Part shown: positions 1 to 9,676 of the stretch, piece by piece
Numbering within the stretch: position 1 is the first letter of the stretch
Layout: every line of letters starts with the position of its first letter
NCBI GenBank assembly: GCA_016283295.1
Contig: JAEEMQ010000045.1
Span: 1-36,122 of the forward strand
Direction of reading: 5' to 3'
From: Alphaproteobacteria bacterium
GTDB lineage: Bacteria > Pseudomonadota > Alphaproteobacteria > RF32 > CAG-239
Length of the DNA stretch: 36,122 bases
Program-made: the position numbers and the translations under genes
Notes under the pieces: model-generated
Databases searched by the model: none
Told to the model about the DNA's origin: nothing
What the model saw: the letters and a program-made list of their open reading frames with translations, nothing else

Positions 1-1160
1 ATACCAGAACGGTGCGTCCGATTCAGTGTGAAGTAAGCTTATTGCCGGAAGCACACGGTTCGGCTTTGTTTACCCGCGGCGAAACACAGGCCTTGGTGGT
101 TACTACTTTAGGTACACCTGATGATGCGCAGATTGTTGACGGTTTGATGCCTGAATATAAGCAAGATTTTATGCTTTATTATAATTTCCCGCCGTTTTCG
201 GTTGGCGAATGCGGTCGTTTGGGTACTCCGGGACGTCGCGAAATCGGTCACGGTAAGCTTGCTTGGCGCGCCATTCATCCGATGTTGCCGACGGACAAGG
301 AAACTTTCCCTTATACCTTGCGCGTGGTTTCCGATATTATGGAATCCAACGGTTCTTCTTCCATGGCAACCGTATGCGGCACCTGCTTGTCGTTGATGGA
401 TGCCGGTGTGCCGATGAAAAAGCCGGTTGCCGGTATTGCTATGGGTTTGATTAAAGAAAATGACGGCCGTGTGGCGATTTTGACCGATATTTTGGGCGAT
501 GAAGACCACCTCGGCGATATGGACTTTAAGGTAGCAGGTACCAAAGACGGCGTAACCGCTTTGCAGATGGATATTAAAATTACGTCGATTACCAAAGAAA
601 TTATGCAAAATGCGTTGGCACAGGCACATGAAGGCCGTATCCATATCTTAGGCGAAATGGCTAAGGCTTTGGCGGCACCGCGTCCGGAAATTTCTCCGAA
701 GGCACCGCGCATTCATACCATGATGATTCCGACCGATAAAATCCGTGAGGTTATCGGTACCGGCGGTAAGGTTATTCGCGAAATTATCGAAAAAACCAAC
801 ACCAAAATCGATATTACCGATGACGGTGTGGTAACGATTGCTTCCAATAATAATGAAAATTGTCAGAAGGCGATTGAAATCATTATCGGTATTGTGGCCG
901 AGCCGGAAGCCGGTAAAATCTATCACGGTACGATTACCAAGATTATGGACTTCGGCGCATTTGTTCGTTTCTTAGGTCAGACCGAAGGTTTGGTTCATAT
1001 TTCCGAAGTGAAGAACGAACGTATTGCCTCGGTTTCCGACTTCTATAAAGAAGGCGACGAAATGTGGGTTAAGTGCTTGGGTACCGATAACCGCGGCAAG
1101 ATTAAGCTGTCGGCTAAACGGGTTAACCAAGAAACCGGTGAAGATTTGGAAAACAAATAA
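1..1160 (+). CDS. pnp: Polyribonucleotide nucleotidyltransferase (PNPase), C-terminal part
   Basis: The 5' end lies outside the window: the frame is open to base 1 and the residues before the first GTG (base 12) already fit the PNPase family, so about 380 C-terminal residues are present. PNPase is a phosphorolytic 3'-5' exoribonuclease of the RNA degradosome. The second RNase PH domain is visible, with the conserved stretch [14 protein letters not shown], whose aspartates are the family's catalytic/metal residues. A KH domain with the GTGGK loop and a C-terminal S1 domain ([20 protein letters not shown]) follow. The protein ends about where normal PNPases end, so only the window edge truncates it. 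A rho-independent terminator follows directly, making pnp the end of its transcript. Confidence 0.97.
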   Translation, partial: TRTVRPIQCEVSLLPEAHGSALFTRGETQALVVTTLGTPDDAQIVDGLMPEYKQDFMLYYNFPPFSVGECGRLGTPGRREIGHGKLAWRAIHPMLPTDKETFPYTLRVVSDIMESNGSSSMATVCGTCLSLMDAGVPMKKPVAGIAMGLIKENDGRVAILTDILGDEDHLGDMDFKVAGTKDGVTALQMDIKITSITKEIMQNALAQAHEGRIHILGEMAKALAAPRPEISPKAPRIHTMMIPTDKIREVIGTGGKVIREIIEKTNTKIDITDDGVVTIASNNNENCQKAIEIIIGIVAEPEAGKIYHGTITKIMDFGAFVRFLGQTEGLVHISEVKNERIASVSDFYKEGDEMWVKCLGTDNRGKIKLSAKRVNQETGEDLENK

Positions 1161-1175
1161 TCTTAACTGATTTGA

Positions 1176-1212
1176 GCGCCGTCGGCATTGTGTCGGCGGC
1201 GTTTGAGTTTTA
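1176..1212 (+). terminator. Rho-independent terminator of pnp
   Basis: A 10-bp G+C-rich stem, containing two G-T wobbles, lies at 1176-1201 and is followed by a T-rich tract. It starts 16 bases after the pnp stop codon. Confidence 0.75.
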
Positions 1213-1232
1213 TAAGTACGGGGAGTAATATA

Positions 1233-2240
1233 ATGAGCGATAAAACACCTGAAATATCGGTAATTGTGCCGGTTTATAACGTAGAAAAATATCTGCCGCA
1301 ATGTTTGGACAGTATTCTCGGTTCGACCTTTAAGGATATTGAGGTAATTCTGGTTGACGATTGCGGGAAAGATAATTCGCGGGCAATCTGCGATGAGTAT
1401 GCGGCCAAAGATAAGCGGGTCAGAGTTATATCAAATCCGCATAATATGGGGTTGAGCGCCTCACGCAACAACGGTTTTGATAAGGCGCGCGGCAAATATA
1501 TATCGTTTATCGATTCCGATGATTTTATTGATGTAACCATGTATGAAAAGCTGTATAATGCCATGGAGCGCGAAAAGGTCGATATGGCCGGTTGCAACGC
1601 GTGGAGTTACGAGGAAGAAAATAAGAATATTATTGAATATCTGGATGTTAAGAAAGATATTAAAACTTCGTATGAAAAACTCGGTAACAGAATTTATGGC
1701 GGTGCTTTTCATGTATGGCGTTTTTTGTTCAAAAGAGAACTTTTGCAAGACGTGCGTTTCGATATTATCCCTTTTGAAGATTCGGTGTTTATGCTGAAGT
1801 TATATCCTAAGTTGGGCGATATATATCTGTTGGCGGAGCCGCTTTATTTTTATCGTCGCCATCGGAACACGCTTTCGGTGCAACGGCATAAACGCAATTT
1901 TGAAACACTCAAAATCAGAGATATTGTGGTCGAATCGTTTAATAAAAATCCCAGAGCAGATATCATCCGCGACGAATTTTGGCTGTGGTATACCAATAAT
2001 TTAACCGGATTTTATGATTTGATACCGCAGGAAATGCAAGGGGAATTTGCGGAAGAAGTACGCAAAATATTGCCGTATTCTTTTTATCAGTATTTTATTG
2101 ATAAAATCGAGAGAAGTTTTCATAAATGCTATTTATTCGATTGTATACCGTTATTGACCGTAAGAAAGTATGAGGGAAAGAAGTATATCAAACTGTTCGG
2201 CAAAATTCCGCTGTATAAGGTAAAAACTTATTATAAATAG
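1233..2240 (+). CDS. Family 2 glycosyltransferase
   Basis: This is a 335-residue GT-A fold glycosyltransferase that probably transfers a sugar from a nucleotide donor in surface polysaccharide or LPS synthesis. The ATG at 1233 is chosen because a Shine-Dalgarno (ACGGGGAG) lies 7-8 bases upstream; the frame is open further upstream but would run into the pnp terminator. The family's N-terminal signature is clear: ISVIVPVYNVEKYLPQCLDS (residues 8-27), VDDC (41-44) and the DSDD donor/metal motif (94-97). The C-terminal tail (KLFGKIPLYKVKT) is a basic amphipathic end often seen in LPS-type transferases. It stands alone between the pnp terminator and the autotransporter, so acceptor and donor cannot be inferred from neighbours. 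Confidence 0.9.
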   Translation: MSDKTPEISVIVPVYNVEKYLPQCLDSILGSTFKDIEVILVDDCGKDNSRAICDEYAAKDKRVRVISNPHNMGLSASRNNGFDKARGKYISFIDSDDFIDVTMYEKLYNAMEREKVDMAGCNAWSYEEENKNIIEYLDVKKDIKTSYEKLGNRIYGGAFHVWRFLFKRELLQDVRFDIIPFEDSVFMLKLYPKLGDIYLLAEPLYFYRRHRNTLSVQRHKRNFETLKIRDIVVESFNKNPRADIIRDEFWLWYTNNLTGFYDLIPQEMQGEFAEEVRKILPYSFYQYFIDKIERSFHKCYLFDCIPLLTVRKYEGKKYIKLFGKIPLYKVKTYYK

Positions 2241-2332
2241 GCCGCTTGTCGTTTAAGTATATTATGTATTTTTTAACGTTTGCCGTGCTATAAATACCAT
2301 AAAATGTGGGTCCGTATATTTGGAGCTTAGAT

Positions 2333-5300
2333 ATGAAGTATGGTTATGGTCCTTTTTTAGCCGGATTGATGTTTATTCCAGCTACGGCGGTTTATGCCTC
2401 CGGAGTGAGCGATAATATTTATCAGGCAGCCTTGGCAAATGATACTAACGGTATTGTTTCTTATATACACGGCGGTGTTTCGATAGATACCGCGGATGCT
2501 TCGGGGCAAACTCCGCTGTGTATGGCTTATAAACAGGGACAATGGCAGGCTTATGACCTTTTGTTGCAATACGGGGCTGATCCAGACGCACCGTGTATGA
2601 AAGAAAAACCGACATCATACGGAAAATATGCGCTTATCGGCGGAGCGGGCGTGGCGGCCGTTGCCGGAGGTATTGCTTTGGCAACATCTCATCACGGCTC
2701 GTCAAATAGCGATTCATCATCTTCGGCGCAAAATACAAGCAATAACAATAGCGACGGTAACAATAACAGCGATACCGGCGATAGTGATAACAACAATAAC
2801 AACCAAACCGGCGGAAACGATAATAATACCAGCGGAAACAATACCGGAAGTAATGATAATAATACCGGCGGTAATGATAATAACAGCCAGAGCGGCGGTA
2901 ATGATAATAACACCCAGACCGGCGGTAATGACAGCAATTCCGGAAATAACGATAACAACAATATCGGCAATAATGAAGGGACCGGGAACGAAGGCAACGG
3001 TAATGCCGGCAACGGTAACAGTACCGTCGGCGACGGTGTGGACAGTGCCGGCGGTAATGATTCCACCAAGGATATTACCTACTTTACGGTGGCGGATTTT
3101 GAAACCGAAGGCGGAGTTGTTTATGACGAATATTGGGGCACAAGTACCTTCTATAAAACTTCCGTAACCTACCATGAGGTTACCAAAAAAACCAGAGAAT
3201 GGATGGATGAAGGGGTTAAAGTGTCTGAAGGCGGCATTTTGCGCTCAATTAATGCGGCTGAGGCATACAGCAAGATTTACGGCTATGATAAAGACAATAA
3301 TGTTATATTGCTCGGTCGCGACAAGGACGGAAATGTGGTAGACCGCTCGCACGAACGCAATCTCGTGGTGATTTGGGATACCGGTGTTGATGTTGACCAT
3401 CCGGAATTTACCGATGTTAACGGTCGCAGCAAAGTATATGGTAAAAATTATGATTTCGGCCCTTGTCGCAACGGAGATACCACCAACTGCTGGGTTTATA
3501 ACACGACCAAAAATCGGGCGGAGTTATACGGCGATACCCCGGGACAGGTTATAATGGTCTCGGAAGAATATGATGCGGAAAAGTTTGCCGAAGGTGCCGC
3601 CCATTATGCCGATGATTATGACAGAGATGCTTTACTTTATGATGTGGATCCGATATCGGGGATTGTTCTTGAACCGATTCAGTCCAGTTCTACTCTCGCA
3701 CACGGCACTCACGTTGCGGGAATTGCCGGGGCAAGTTGGAATCAGAGCGATGTGGGAATGATGGGAGTGGCATTTGCCAACACCGATATCTATGTTGTGC
3801 GCAGAACATACAACAGTATAGGTATAGGAGCGGAAATTTTACATATACCGACAGCGGATATATTAAGTACGGGAGCAGTTGCCGTAAATACCAGTTTCGG
3901 CGAACCGGCAACCGACACGGATAATGCCGCCACCGCCGCCGCCTATTTCGGTAGCGGTAAGAGCCTTACTTATCTGACTATGGCCAAGGATTTTATAGAC
4001 GGAAACACATACTCCACCGATCCGAACACCGGAAGAACCGTAACCGACGGCATAATTTGGGTGGACAGCGCCGGTAATAACGGTAAACCCGAACCGGACC
4101 CGGAAGCCGGAATTAAAAATTTGGGCAACTTTACGATTATGGATCATCACCGATTGGGCGATGACTTTTACTCTCTCAGCGAGGCCGAACAACAAGTCCG
4201 TATAGAGGCCGCCAAAGTCGATGTTGATTTCAGCAAACTGTTGACGCTTGTTGTAGTAAATGCCAATGTTTTTGTTAATGCCGACGGTTCTTTAAGCCAT
4301 TATTCCTTATATTCGGGTTCTAATATGTGCGGTTCAACGGCGGCATATTGTATTGCCGCTCCGGGACGTAGTATAATTACGATAAACGATGAAACATTTA
4401 GAACTTTCGGTATAAATTCAACTATCCCGTTGGAACAATCGGATGGCGGCGGATATTACAGAATGCAAGGTACATCTATGGCCGCACCTGTGGTAACGGG
4501 CAGTATTGCCGTGTTGAAATCCGCATATCCGTTTTTACGTTCATCTGAGGTTATAGAAATTCTGTTGGCAACCGCCAATAAAACGGATGCAAGAAGACGA
4601 GACGGAGACGGAGGCGGTCAAATAAGCGGCGATTCCGAGGAGTTCAGAAATAATTTCGGCGCCGGTTTGTTGGATTTGGGGCGCGCGGTCAGCGTATACA
4701 TTCCGCCGGCAAACGGTATATCTACACTTTCCGGTACTTCGGTTGAAACGCCGTATGTTTATATGGGTAATGCCAATTTGACGGTTTCTCCGAATATGTC
4801 TGATGCTATTATGGAGGCGTTGCCGGAAACCATAACGCTGTTTGACCGTTATTATCGTCCGTTTGATGTTTCTGCCGCAAATTATGTGACGGTGACGCAT
4901 GCCGGCTATAAAGCGCTTAAAAACGACGTCGGCTACATTGTGCCGAATACCGGTATCAAACACAAAAAAGAGGGAAATTTGCGCTTTGCGTATGCCGAGG
5001 CGCCGCTTTCTGCCGGCCAAAACGGCGGATTGGGCTTTGTGAATACGGAATATAAAGCCGATAAGTTGTCGAGCAGCTTTTTCTTCAGCGAGAATACCCG
5101 ATATACCGCAACCGATAAAAATACCGCCGATTTAAGTAATCCGTTTATGTCGTTCAATTCGGCTTACGGTGCGTCGGTAGGCTACGACCTTACGCCGAAG
5201 TACGGTTTCAAATTGCAGGCTGCTGCCGGACGCAACGGTTTATACGGCGGAGATGAAGATTTTAATGACAGAACATTTAAAGAAATCGCATATTCCGTCG

Positions 5301-5884
5301 GCAGCGAGCTGACTTTCCGCCCGACCCGCAAGGTGTCTCTGGCAGTTGTTGCAGGTATGTTACATGAAGACGAGGCCTTGCTGGGGTTGACCGGTTTCGG
5401 CTCCTTCGGTCTGCCGGAGAGTAAAACCTATTATACCGGAGTAAGGGCCGGCTATAACATTACGCCGAAAGTTACCTTAAGCGGAAGTTATTATCAGGGC
5501 TGGACCGATGCACAGGCGTTTAATTCAAATATGTTGCACACAAGCCGGTTGGTCAGCAACAGTTTTGCCGTTGATGCCAATTATAAATGGAATAAGTCCA
5601 CCGATTTCGGCTTCAGAATTTCGTCGCCGTTGCGGATTGAACAAGGAAAGTTATATGTGGATATGGCAAGCGGCCGCGACTATTATTCGGACGAAGTGTA
5701 CCGGAAACAATACGCGGCAAGTATGAAACCGGCCAAGCGTGAGTATAAGTTTGCGCTCTACGGCAACAAGGCCGTGAGCGAGAATCTGAGTATCAGCGGC
5801 GAATTTGATGTCAGAGTTAACCCGGAGCATCGCAAAGCTTCCAACGATTATCGCGCGCTGTTCGGTCTGGCCTGGAATTTCTGA
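2333..5884 (+). CDS. Ankyrin-subtilisin (S8) autotransporter protease
   Basis: The 1183-residue protein starts at ATG 2333, preceded by GGAG; a GTG at 2306 in the same frame has no ribosome site. Domain order: signal peptide (MKYGYGPFLAG... to about residue 23, cleavage near VYA-SG); ankyrin-like repeats (about 30-90, LLLQYGADPDAP); a Gly/Ala hydrophobic segment (about 99-117) that may span a membrane; an Asn/Gly/Asp/Ser-rich linker (about 122-241); a peptidase S8 domain; and a C-terminal beta barrel (roughly the last 290 residues) ending in Trp-Asn-Phe. The catalytic triad reads Asp349 (WDTGVD), His457 (HGTHVAG) and Ser715 (GTSMAAP), with an oxyanion Asn in DSAGNNG. All key residues are present, so it should be an active, surface-exposed or self-releasing protease. 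The ankyrin plus possible TM segment before the passenger is unusual for type Va secretion. Confidence 0.93.
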   Translation: MKYGYGPFLAGLMFIPATAVYASGVSDNIYQAALANDTNGIVSYIHGGVSIDTADASGQTPLCMAYKQGQWQAYDLLLQYGADPDAPCMKEKPTSYGKYALIGGAGVAAVAGGIALATSHHGSSNSDSSSSAQNTSNNNSDGNNNSDTGDSDNNNNNQTGGNDNNTSGNNTGSNDNNTGGNDNNSQSGGNDNNTQTGGNDSNSGNNDNNNIGNNEGTGNEGNGNAGNGNSTVGDGVDSAGGNDSTKDITYFTVADFETEGGVVYDEYWGTSTFYKTSVTYHEVTKKTREWMDEGVKVSEGGILRSINAAEAYSKIYGYDKDNNVILLGRDKDGNVVDRSHERNLVVIWDTGVDVDHPEFTDVNGRSKVYGKNYDFGPCRNGDTTNCWVYNTTKNRAELYGDTPGQVIMVSEEYDAEKFAEGAAHYADDYDRDALLYDVDPISGIVLEPIQSSSTLAHGTHVAGIAGASWNQSDVGMMGVAFANTDIYVVRRTYNSIGIGAEILHIPTADILSTGAVAVNTSFGEPATDTDNAATAAAYFGSGKSLTYLTMAKDFIDGNTYSTDPNTGRTVTDGIIWVDSAGNNGKPEPDPEAGIKNLGNFTIMDHHRLGDDFYSLSEAEQQVRIEAAKVDVDFSKLLTLVVVNANVFVNADGSLSHYSLYSGSNMCGSTAAYCIAAPGRSIITINDETFRTFGINSTIPLEQSDGGGYYRMQGTSMAAPVVTGSIAVLKSAYPFLRSSEVIEILLATANKTDARRRDGDGGGQISGDSEEFRNNFGAGLLDLGRAVSVYIPPANGISTLSGTSVETPYVYMGNANLTVSPNMSDAIMEALPETITLFDRYYRPFDVSAANYVTVTHAGYKALKNDVGYIVPNTGIKHKKEGNLRFAYAEAPLSAGQNGGLGFVNTEYKADKLSSSFFFSENTRYTATDKNTADLSNPFMSFNSAYGASVGYDLTPKYGFKLQAAAGRNGLYGGDEDFNDRTFKEIAYSVGSELTFRPTRKVSLAVVAGMLHEDEALLGLTGFGSFGLPESKTYYTGVRAGYNITPKVTLSGSYYQGWTDAQAFNSNMLHTSRLVSNSFAVDANYKWNKSTDFGFRISSPLRIEQGKLYVDMASGRDYYSDEVYRKQYAASMKPAKREYKFALYGNKAVSENLSISGEFDVRVNPEHRKASNDYRALFGLAWNF
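2700..3062 (+). repeat. Low-complexity Asn/Gly/Asp-coding repeat tract
   Basis: Imperfect repeats of a GGTAATGATAATAAC-type unit encode about 120 residues rich in Asn, Gly, Asp, Ser and Thr between the ankyrin part and the protease. Such linkers are flexible and prone to slippage. The frame is kept throughout, so changes in multiples of three bases would only alter length. Confidence 0.8.
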
Positions 5885-5942
5885 AAATAAAATAAGAGCA
5901 CCCGCTTTATCCTTTATTATAAACAACCGTTTACGGCATTGC

Positions 5943-5971
5943 TTGACTTCTTTGCGCTTTTTATTTATTTT
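5943..5971 (+). promoter_or_regulatory. Probable sigma70-type promoter of pheA
   Basis: TTGACT (5943-5948) and TATTTT (5966-5971) are separated by 17 bases and lie 28 bases before the pheA start. Confidence 0.55.
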
Positions 5972-5998
5972 GAGGCGAATTTGAGAAAGGATAAATCA

Positions 5999-6829
5999 AT
6001 GATGAAAATTGCATATCAGGGCGTGCCGGGCGCTTATTCGCATATTGCCTGCGGTGTATTGTTTCCGGAGCAGGAGTATATTCCGTGCGATACGTTTGAA
6101 ATAGCGATGGAGCTTGTCAAAAACGGCGATGTCGATAAGGCGGTAATACCGGTAGAAAATTCCAATGCCGGACGCGTCAGCGATGTGCATTTTTTATTGC
6201 CGGAAGCCGGTTTGCATATTGTCGGCGAGCATTTTATGCGTATCGAGCATCAGCTTTTGGCCGTGAAAGGCGCTAAATTGGAAGATATCCAAAGTGCGGC
6301 CTCGCACCCGCAGGCACTGGCGCAATGCTCGGAATTTTTAAAGGCGCACAGCATTAAGGCAATTTCGCGTATCGATACGGCCAAATCATGCGAAAAAATT
6401 GCGCTGGAGCAAGATAAAACCAAAGCGGCGATTGCTTCTAAACTGGCGGCGGAAATCTATGGATTGGATATTTTGGCAGCCAATATTGAAAATGCCAATA
6501 ACAATACTACACGCTTTTTGATTATGCAAAAAGAGGAGGAGTTTCCGGTAAACGACGGTGGCCGTTTCATTACATCAATCGTGTTTGTGACCAAACATAT
6601 TCCGGCGGCGCTGTACAAAGTTTTGGGCGGATTTGCCACCAACGGCATCAATATTTCCAAACTGGAAAGCTATTTAATCAACGGCAAGTTCTTTTCGGCG
6701 CAGTTCTATATTGAGGTGGAGCAACACGTTCATTCACGCGCCTTGCAATATGCCCTGTCCGAGTTGAAGTTCTTTTCGGAAGATTATCGGATTTTAGGTT
6801 GCTATCCGGCGAGCGAATACCGCAGATAA
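5999..6829 (+). CDS. pheA: Prephenate dehydratase
   Basis: This 276-residue enzyme converts prephenate to phenylpyruvate in phenylalanine biosynthesis. The ATG at 5999 follows a GAGAAAGG ribosome site; an in-frame extension upstream would overlap the promoter. The N-terminus shows the family's GxPGAYS element (QGVPGAYSH), the PVENSNAGRV substrate-binding stretch and the catalytic TRF motif (NNTTRFLIM). A C-terminal ACT domain follows (GGFATNGINISKLES), the usual site of phenylalanine feedback inhibition. No chorismate mutase domain is fused, so this is the monofunctional form common in alphaproteobacteria. The Pro of the usual ESRP motif is replaced (ESYL), which might weaken Phe binding; that is inference. 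Confidence 0.93.
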   Translation: MMKIAYQGVPGAYSHIACGVLFPEQEYIPCDTFEIAMELVKNGDVDKAVIPVENSNAGRVSDVHFLLPEAGLHIVGEHFMRIEHQLLAVKGAKLEDIQSAASHPQALAQCSEFLKAHSIKAISRIDTAKSCEKIALEQDKTKAAIASKLAAEIYGLDILAANIENANNNTTRFLIMQKEEEFPVNDGGRFITSIVFVTKHIPAALYKVLGGFATNGINISKLESYLINGKFFSAQFYIEVEQHVHSRALQYALSELKFFSEDYRILGCYPASEYRR

Positions 6830-6833
6830 AACT

Positions 6834-8306
6834 TTATTCTTCAAGCTGTCTGCCGTAAAGCAGCCAATCATAAATTTTAGACGATTTGCGGATTTCGATA
6901 TTCATATCCTGCAACGATATTTTTCCTTCCGTCAGCGTAGGTACGGCGGAAAACAGCGAAGTACCCAGTCCCAAACGGTGTCCGTCAATTTGCGCGCCCA
7001 TACTCTCCACAATCGTCGGATAAATATCAAACGGAGTAAATACGCGGTTTTTGGCATTTTGCGCCGGTACGGCAGAGTTAATGAAAATATTCAGCGGTTT
7101 ACGATTCATTTCCGGAGTAAAAGCATCATTCATCATCAAATGATCGCCGAGCAGAACCACGGTGGTGTTTGCATAATACGGCTGTTGCTGCAGCCATTCC
7201 ACAAAATCGTTGATTTGCCGGCTGGCGCACGAAACCACGTTTTGCAAGTTGTTGTCCGGTCCGTAAGCGCGCTCGCACAGCTTGTCGGAAAAATCCTGCG
7301 TGCCGAAATGCGTATCCAAGGTCATCAGCGTAAACACAAACGGTTTTTCTTCTGCGGCCAACCGCCCGAGTTCTTCCTTAGCCAACGGGAACAACTGTTC
7401 GTCCGGCATATTTTGCCGCCGTTTTTTATAAGCCAGTTTGCTCATCGAGCGAGTAAAGTATAACGTATCCGCAAAGTGCTGTTTGCCGTGAGTTTTAACA
7501 AACCTGTCCATGCCGCCGAATTCGCCGTTTGAGCCGATCATGAAGCTTTCGTTATAACCCTGTTCGCGCAGAATATCGTATATACACCACGCATTCGGGT
7601 AAAAATCCTGTTTCGGCTGGAAAAAATTGGCCTCGCGGATAGGCAGTTGAATCGGTGCACCGCAGGTTTTTGCAAACAATCCGGCCTGAGTCCATTGAGT
7701 GCCGTCAACCGGGTGGGCGCCGCCGATGTACGGATTATCGCTGAAGTTGATGTTGTTATCGGCCAGAGCGTGCAGCTCCGGGATTAAATCGGCATTCCAA
7801 TAATCGTGCAGAGGAGTGCGGGCAAAAGTTGCTTCAATGCTTTCCATAAACACGATAACCAAATTACGCGGATGTTCCGGAAAGGTGATTTGTGTTTGCT
7901 GCGGATAAACATAATATTGTTCGTAAAAATTTGAAGTCAGCCGCTTATATTGCTGATGATTAATCATCGCCCAAACATTCATCTTAAGGCAATAGTAAAC
8001 CACGCAAAAAACAAACCATAGCAGCGATATGTCCCAACGATGCCGATATATATAATTTCGGCAGTTTTCGATTTTTTTAAACTTCCAATGATATTTTTGC
8101 GAAAATAAAATCCATAACACCAACGCAATAATGGCACCGGTCATCACAGTATTTTGCAAATAACTCAAAACTAACCGTATTTCAGAGCTGAACGGCATAT
8201 TCAAATGAAAGATTATCTGCTCGTAGGTAACCGGACCGTATTTGCGAATTACCCAATTTGCGGAAGCAAAAAACATGTAGCCGAAGAAAAATATCAGCAA
8301 AGGCAT
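6834..8306 (-). CDS. OpgB/MdoB-like phosphoglycerol transferase (LTA synthase/sulfatase superfamily)
   Basis: The 490-residue protein has hydrophobic segments near residues 3-18, 52-69 and 92-108, followed by a large soluble domain of the alkaline phosphatase superfamily. The metal-binding start NLVIVFMES (148-156) and the later THF and LGDHL motifs are visible. The stretch GTQWTQAGLFAKTCGAPI (202-219) closely resembles the OpgB motif that follows the nucleophile Thr. OpgB moves phosphoglycerol from phosphatidylglycerol to periplasmic glucans. The acceptor here is not known, since no opgG/opgH lies in the window. The start has a GAGGAC ribosome site. The gene converges with pheA, with four bases between the stops. 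An LTA-synthase-like role on another glycan is possible. Confidence 0.85.
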   Translation of the reverse strand: MPLLIFFFGYMFFASANWVIRKYGPVTYEQIIFHLNMPFSSEIRLVLSYLQNTVMTGAIIALVLWILFSQKYHWKFKKIENCRNYIYRHRWDISLLWFVFCVVYYCLKMNVWAMINHQQYKRLTSNFYEQYYVYPQQTQITFPEHPRNLVIVFMESIEATFARTPLHDYWNADLIPELHALADNNINFSDNPYIGGAHPVDGTQWTQAGLFAKTCGAPIQLPIREANFFQPKQDFYPNAWCIYDILREQGYNESFMIGSNGEFGGMDRFVKTHGKQHFADTLYFTRSMSKLAYKKRRQNMPDEQLFPLAKEELGRLAAEEKPFVFTLMTLDTHFGTQDFSDKLCERAYGPDNNLQNVVSCASRQINDFVEWLQQQPYYANTTVVLLGDHLMMNDAFTPEMNRKPLNIFINSAVPAQNAKNRVFTPFDIYPTIVESMGAQIDGHRLGLGTSLFSAVPTLTEGKISLQDMNIEIRKSSKIYDWLLYGRQLEE

Positions 8307-8337
8307 AAGCTATGTCCTCAAAAATTAAACTGTATAA

Positions 8338-8366
8338 TTAATACAGACAACGCAACGCCTTATCAA
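8338..8366 (-). promoter_or_regulatory. Probable promoter of the OpgB-like gene
   Basis: Read on the minus strand: TTGATA (8366-8361), a 17-base spacer and TATTAA (8343-8338). It lies about 30 bases upstream of the start codon. Confidence 0.55.
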
Positions 8367-8402
8367 GAGTTTTCTGTAATTTATCACATTTATTGTATAT
8401 AA

Positions 8403-9557
8403 TTATTTAAATTCGATGCACTTCTTTTTCGGATTATACGAGATAGTCAACTTACCTTTGCACAACTGTTCGGCAAATTGTCCGAATATTTTGTAGCGCC
8501 AACCTTGCATGGTATGAGTGTTTTCCGGTTGGTTCAAAATGATATGGCGCAAATCTTCGTCCGAGGCAATCAGACGAGCGATTACGCCGGATTCCTGACT
8601 CTTGATTTTGAGCAATAACTTCAATATTTCCGCCAGACTTTGTTCGTGATTCGGAATATTACAGCTTTGTTTACGGTCGGCACGGCAAACATCGGACGGC
8701 ATCGGATTTTGGCGGGCTTTATCCAGCGCCTCCATAATTTCCGCACCCAAACGGCCGTTGGCGATTTCGCCTTTGAGATTGCGCACGTGTTTCAAATCAT
8801 CAATCGTTTTCGGGCAGGCACTAGCAATATTGAGCAGAACTTCATCTTTCAGAATACCGGAGCGCGGAGTGTTGAACTTTTGCGCCCGCCGTTCGCGCCA
8901 TTCGGCCAAATATTTCAGCGCCGCCAAAAATTGCGGGGAGTGGGCGTTGTGCTTTACGCGAAGCCAGGCTTCTTCCGGCTCGATGCAATAAGCACTTTCG
9001 TCACACAAACTGCAGGTTTCTTCGTCGGCCCAATCGGTGCGATTATGTTCTTCCATATAATTCTTTAAGTATTTGTAGCAATCAACCAGATAAGTCACGT
9101 CGCAGATAGCATATTGCAGCTGCGATTCGTCGAGCGGACGCAGACTCCAATCGGTCAGACGTTGCGATTTATCCAAGTCGACATGAGTTATCTCGCGCAC
9201 CAGATTGCCGTAGCCGATATTCTCGGCAAAACCGCAGACCATGGCGGCAATTTGCGTATCAAACACGTTTTTCGGAGTTTGTCCGGTCAAATTGTAGAAT
9301 ATTTCAATATCTTGTTTGCCGGAATGAAACACTTTGACAATATTCGGATTTTGCAAAACTTCAAAAAACGCGGACAAATCGGCCTTGGAAAGCGGGTCGA
9401 TGATGGCCGAATCGCCGTCATAAGCCACCTGTATCAGACATAGTTTCGGATAATACGAATGTTCGCGGATAAATTCGGAATCAACGGTTATAAACGGTTG
9501 TTTTTGCAAAATTTTACAAAAATCATTCAGTTTTTCGGTATTGTCAATCAAAAGCAT
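8403..9557 (-). CDS. rnd: Ribonuclease D
   Basis: The 384-residue DEDDy-type 3'-5' exoribonuclease matures tRNA 3' ends. The exonuclease motifs are intact: DSEF (Asp26, Glu28), HSGKQDIEIF with Asp83, and YAICD (Tyr149...Asp153), the YxxxD motif typical of RNase D. A helical HRDC domain follows (about 205-290), and the length matches the family. The gene is divergent from aspS, with 119 bases between the start codons. AGGAAG lies just before the ATG on the minus strand. Confidence 0.95.
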   Translation of the reverse strand: MLLIDNTEKLNDFCKILQKQPFITVDSEFIREHSYYPKLCLIQVAYDGDSAIIDPLSKADLSAFFEVLQNPNIVKVFHSGKQDIEIFYNLTGQTPKNVFDTQIAAMVCGFAENIGYGNLVREITHVDLDKSQRLTDWSLRPLDESQLQYAICDVTYLVDCYKYLKNYMEEHNRTDWADEETCSLCDESAYCIEPEEAWLRVKHNAHSPQFLAALKYLAEWRERRAQKFNTPRSGILKDEVLLNIASACPKTIDDLKHVRNLKGEIANGRLGAEIMEALDKARQNPMPSDVCRADRKQSCNIPNHEQSLAEILKLLLKIKSQESGVIARLIASDEDLRHIILNQPENTHTMQGWRYKIFGQFAEQLCKGKLTISYNPKKKCIEFK

Positions 9558-9614
9558 TTTTCTTCCTCCGCCGATATAATAACAAACAGTGCTTAATATT
9601 TTTTTAATTTAGGG

Positions 9615-9643
9615 TTGATTTTATCATAAATTGGCTTTAGAAC
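9615..9643 (+). promoter_or_regulatory. Possible promoter of aspS
   Basis: TTGATT (9615-9620), a 17-base spacer and TAGAAC (9638-9643), 33 bases before the aspS start. The -10 element is a weak match. Confidence 0.4.
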
Positions 9644-9676
9644 AGGTAAGTAGTTTTAATAAATAAAGAGGAAATA

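Noticed and set aside
2690..3175. Long open frames on both strands across the Asn-rich tract.
   Set aside because: They are caused by the repetitive composition; the autotransporter frame has the signal peptide, protease and barrel in one reading.
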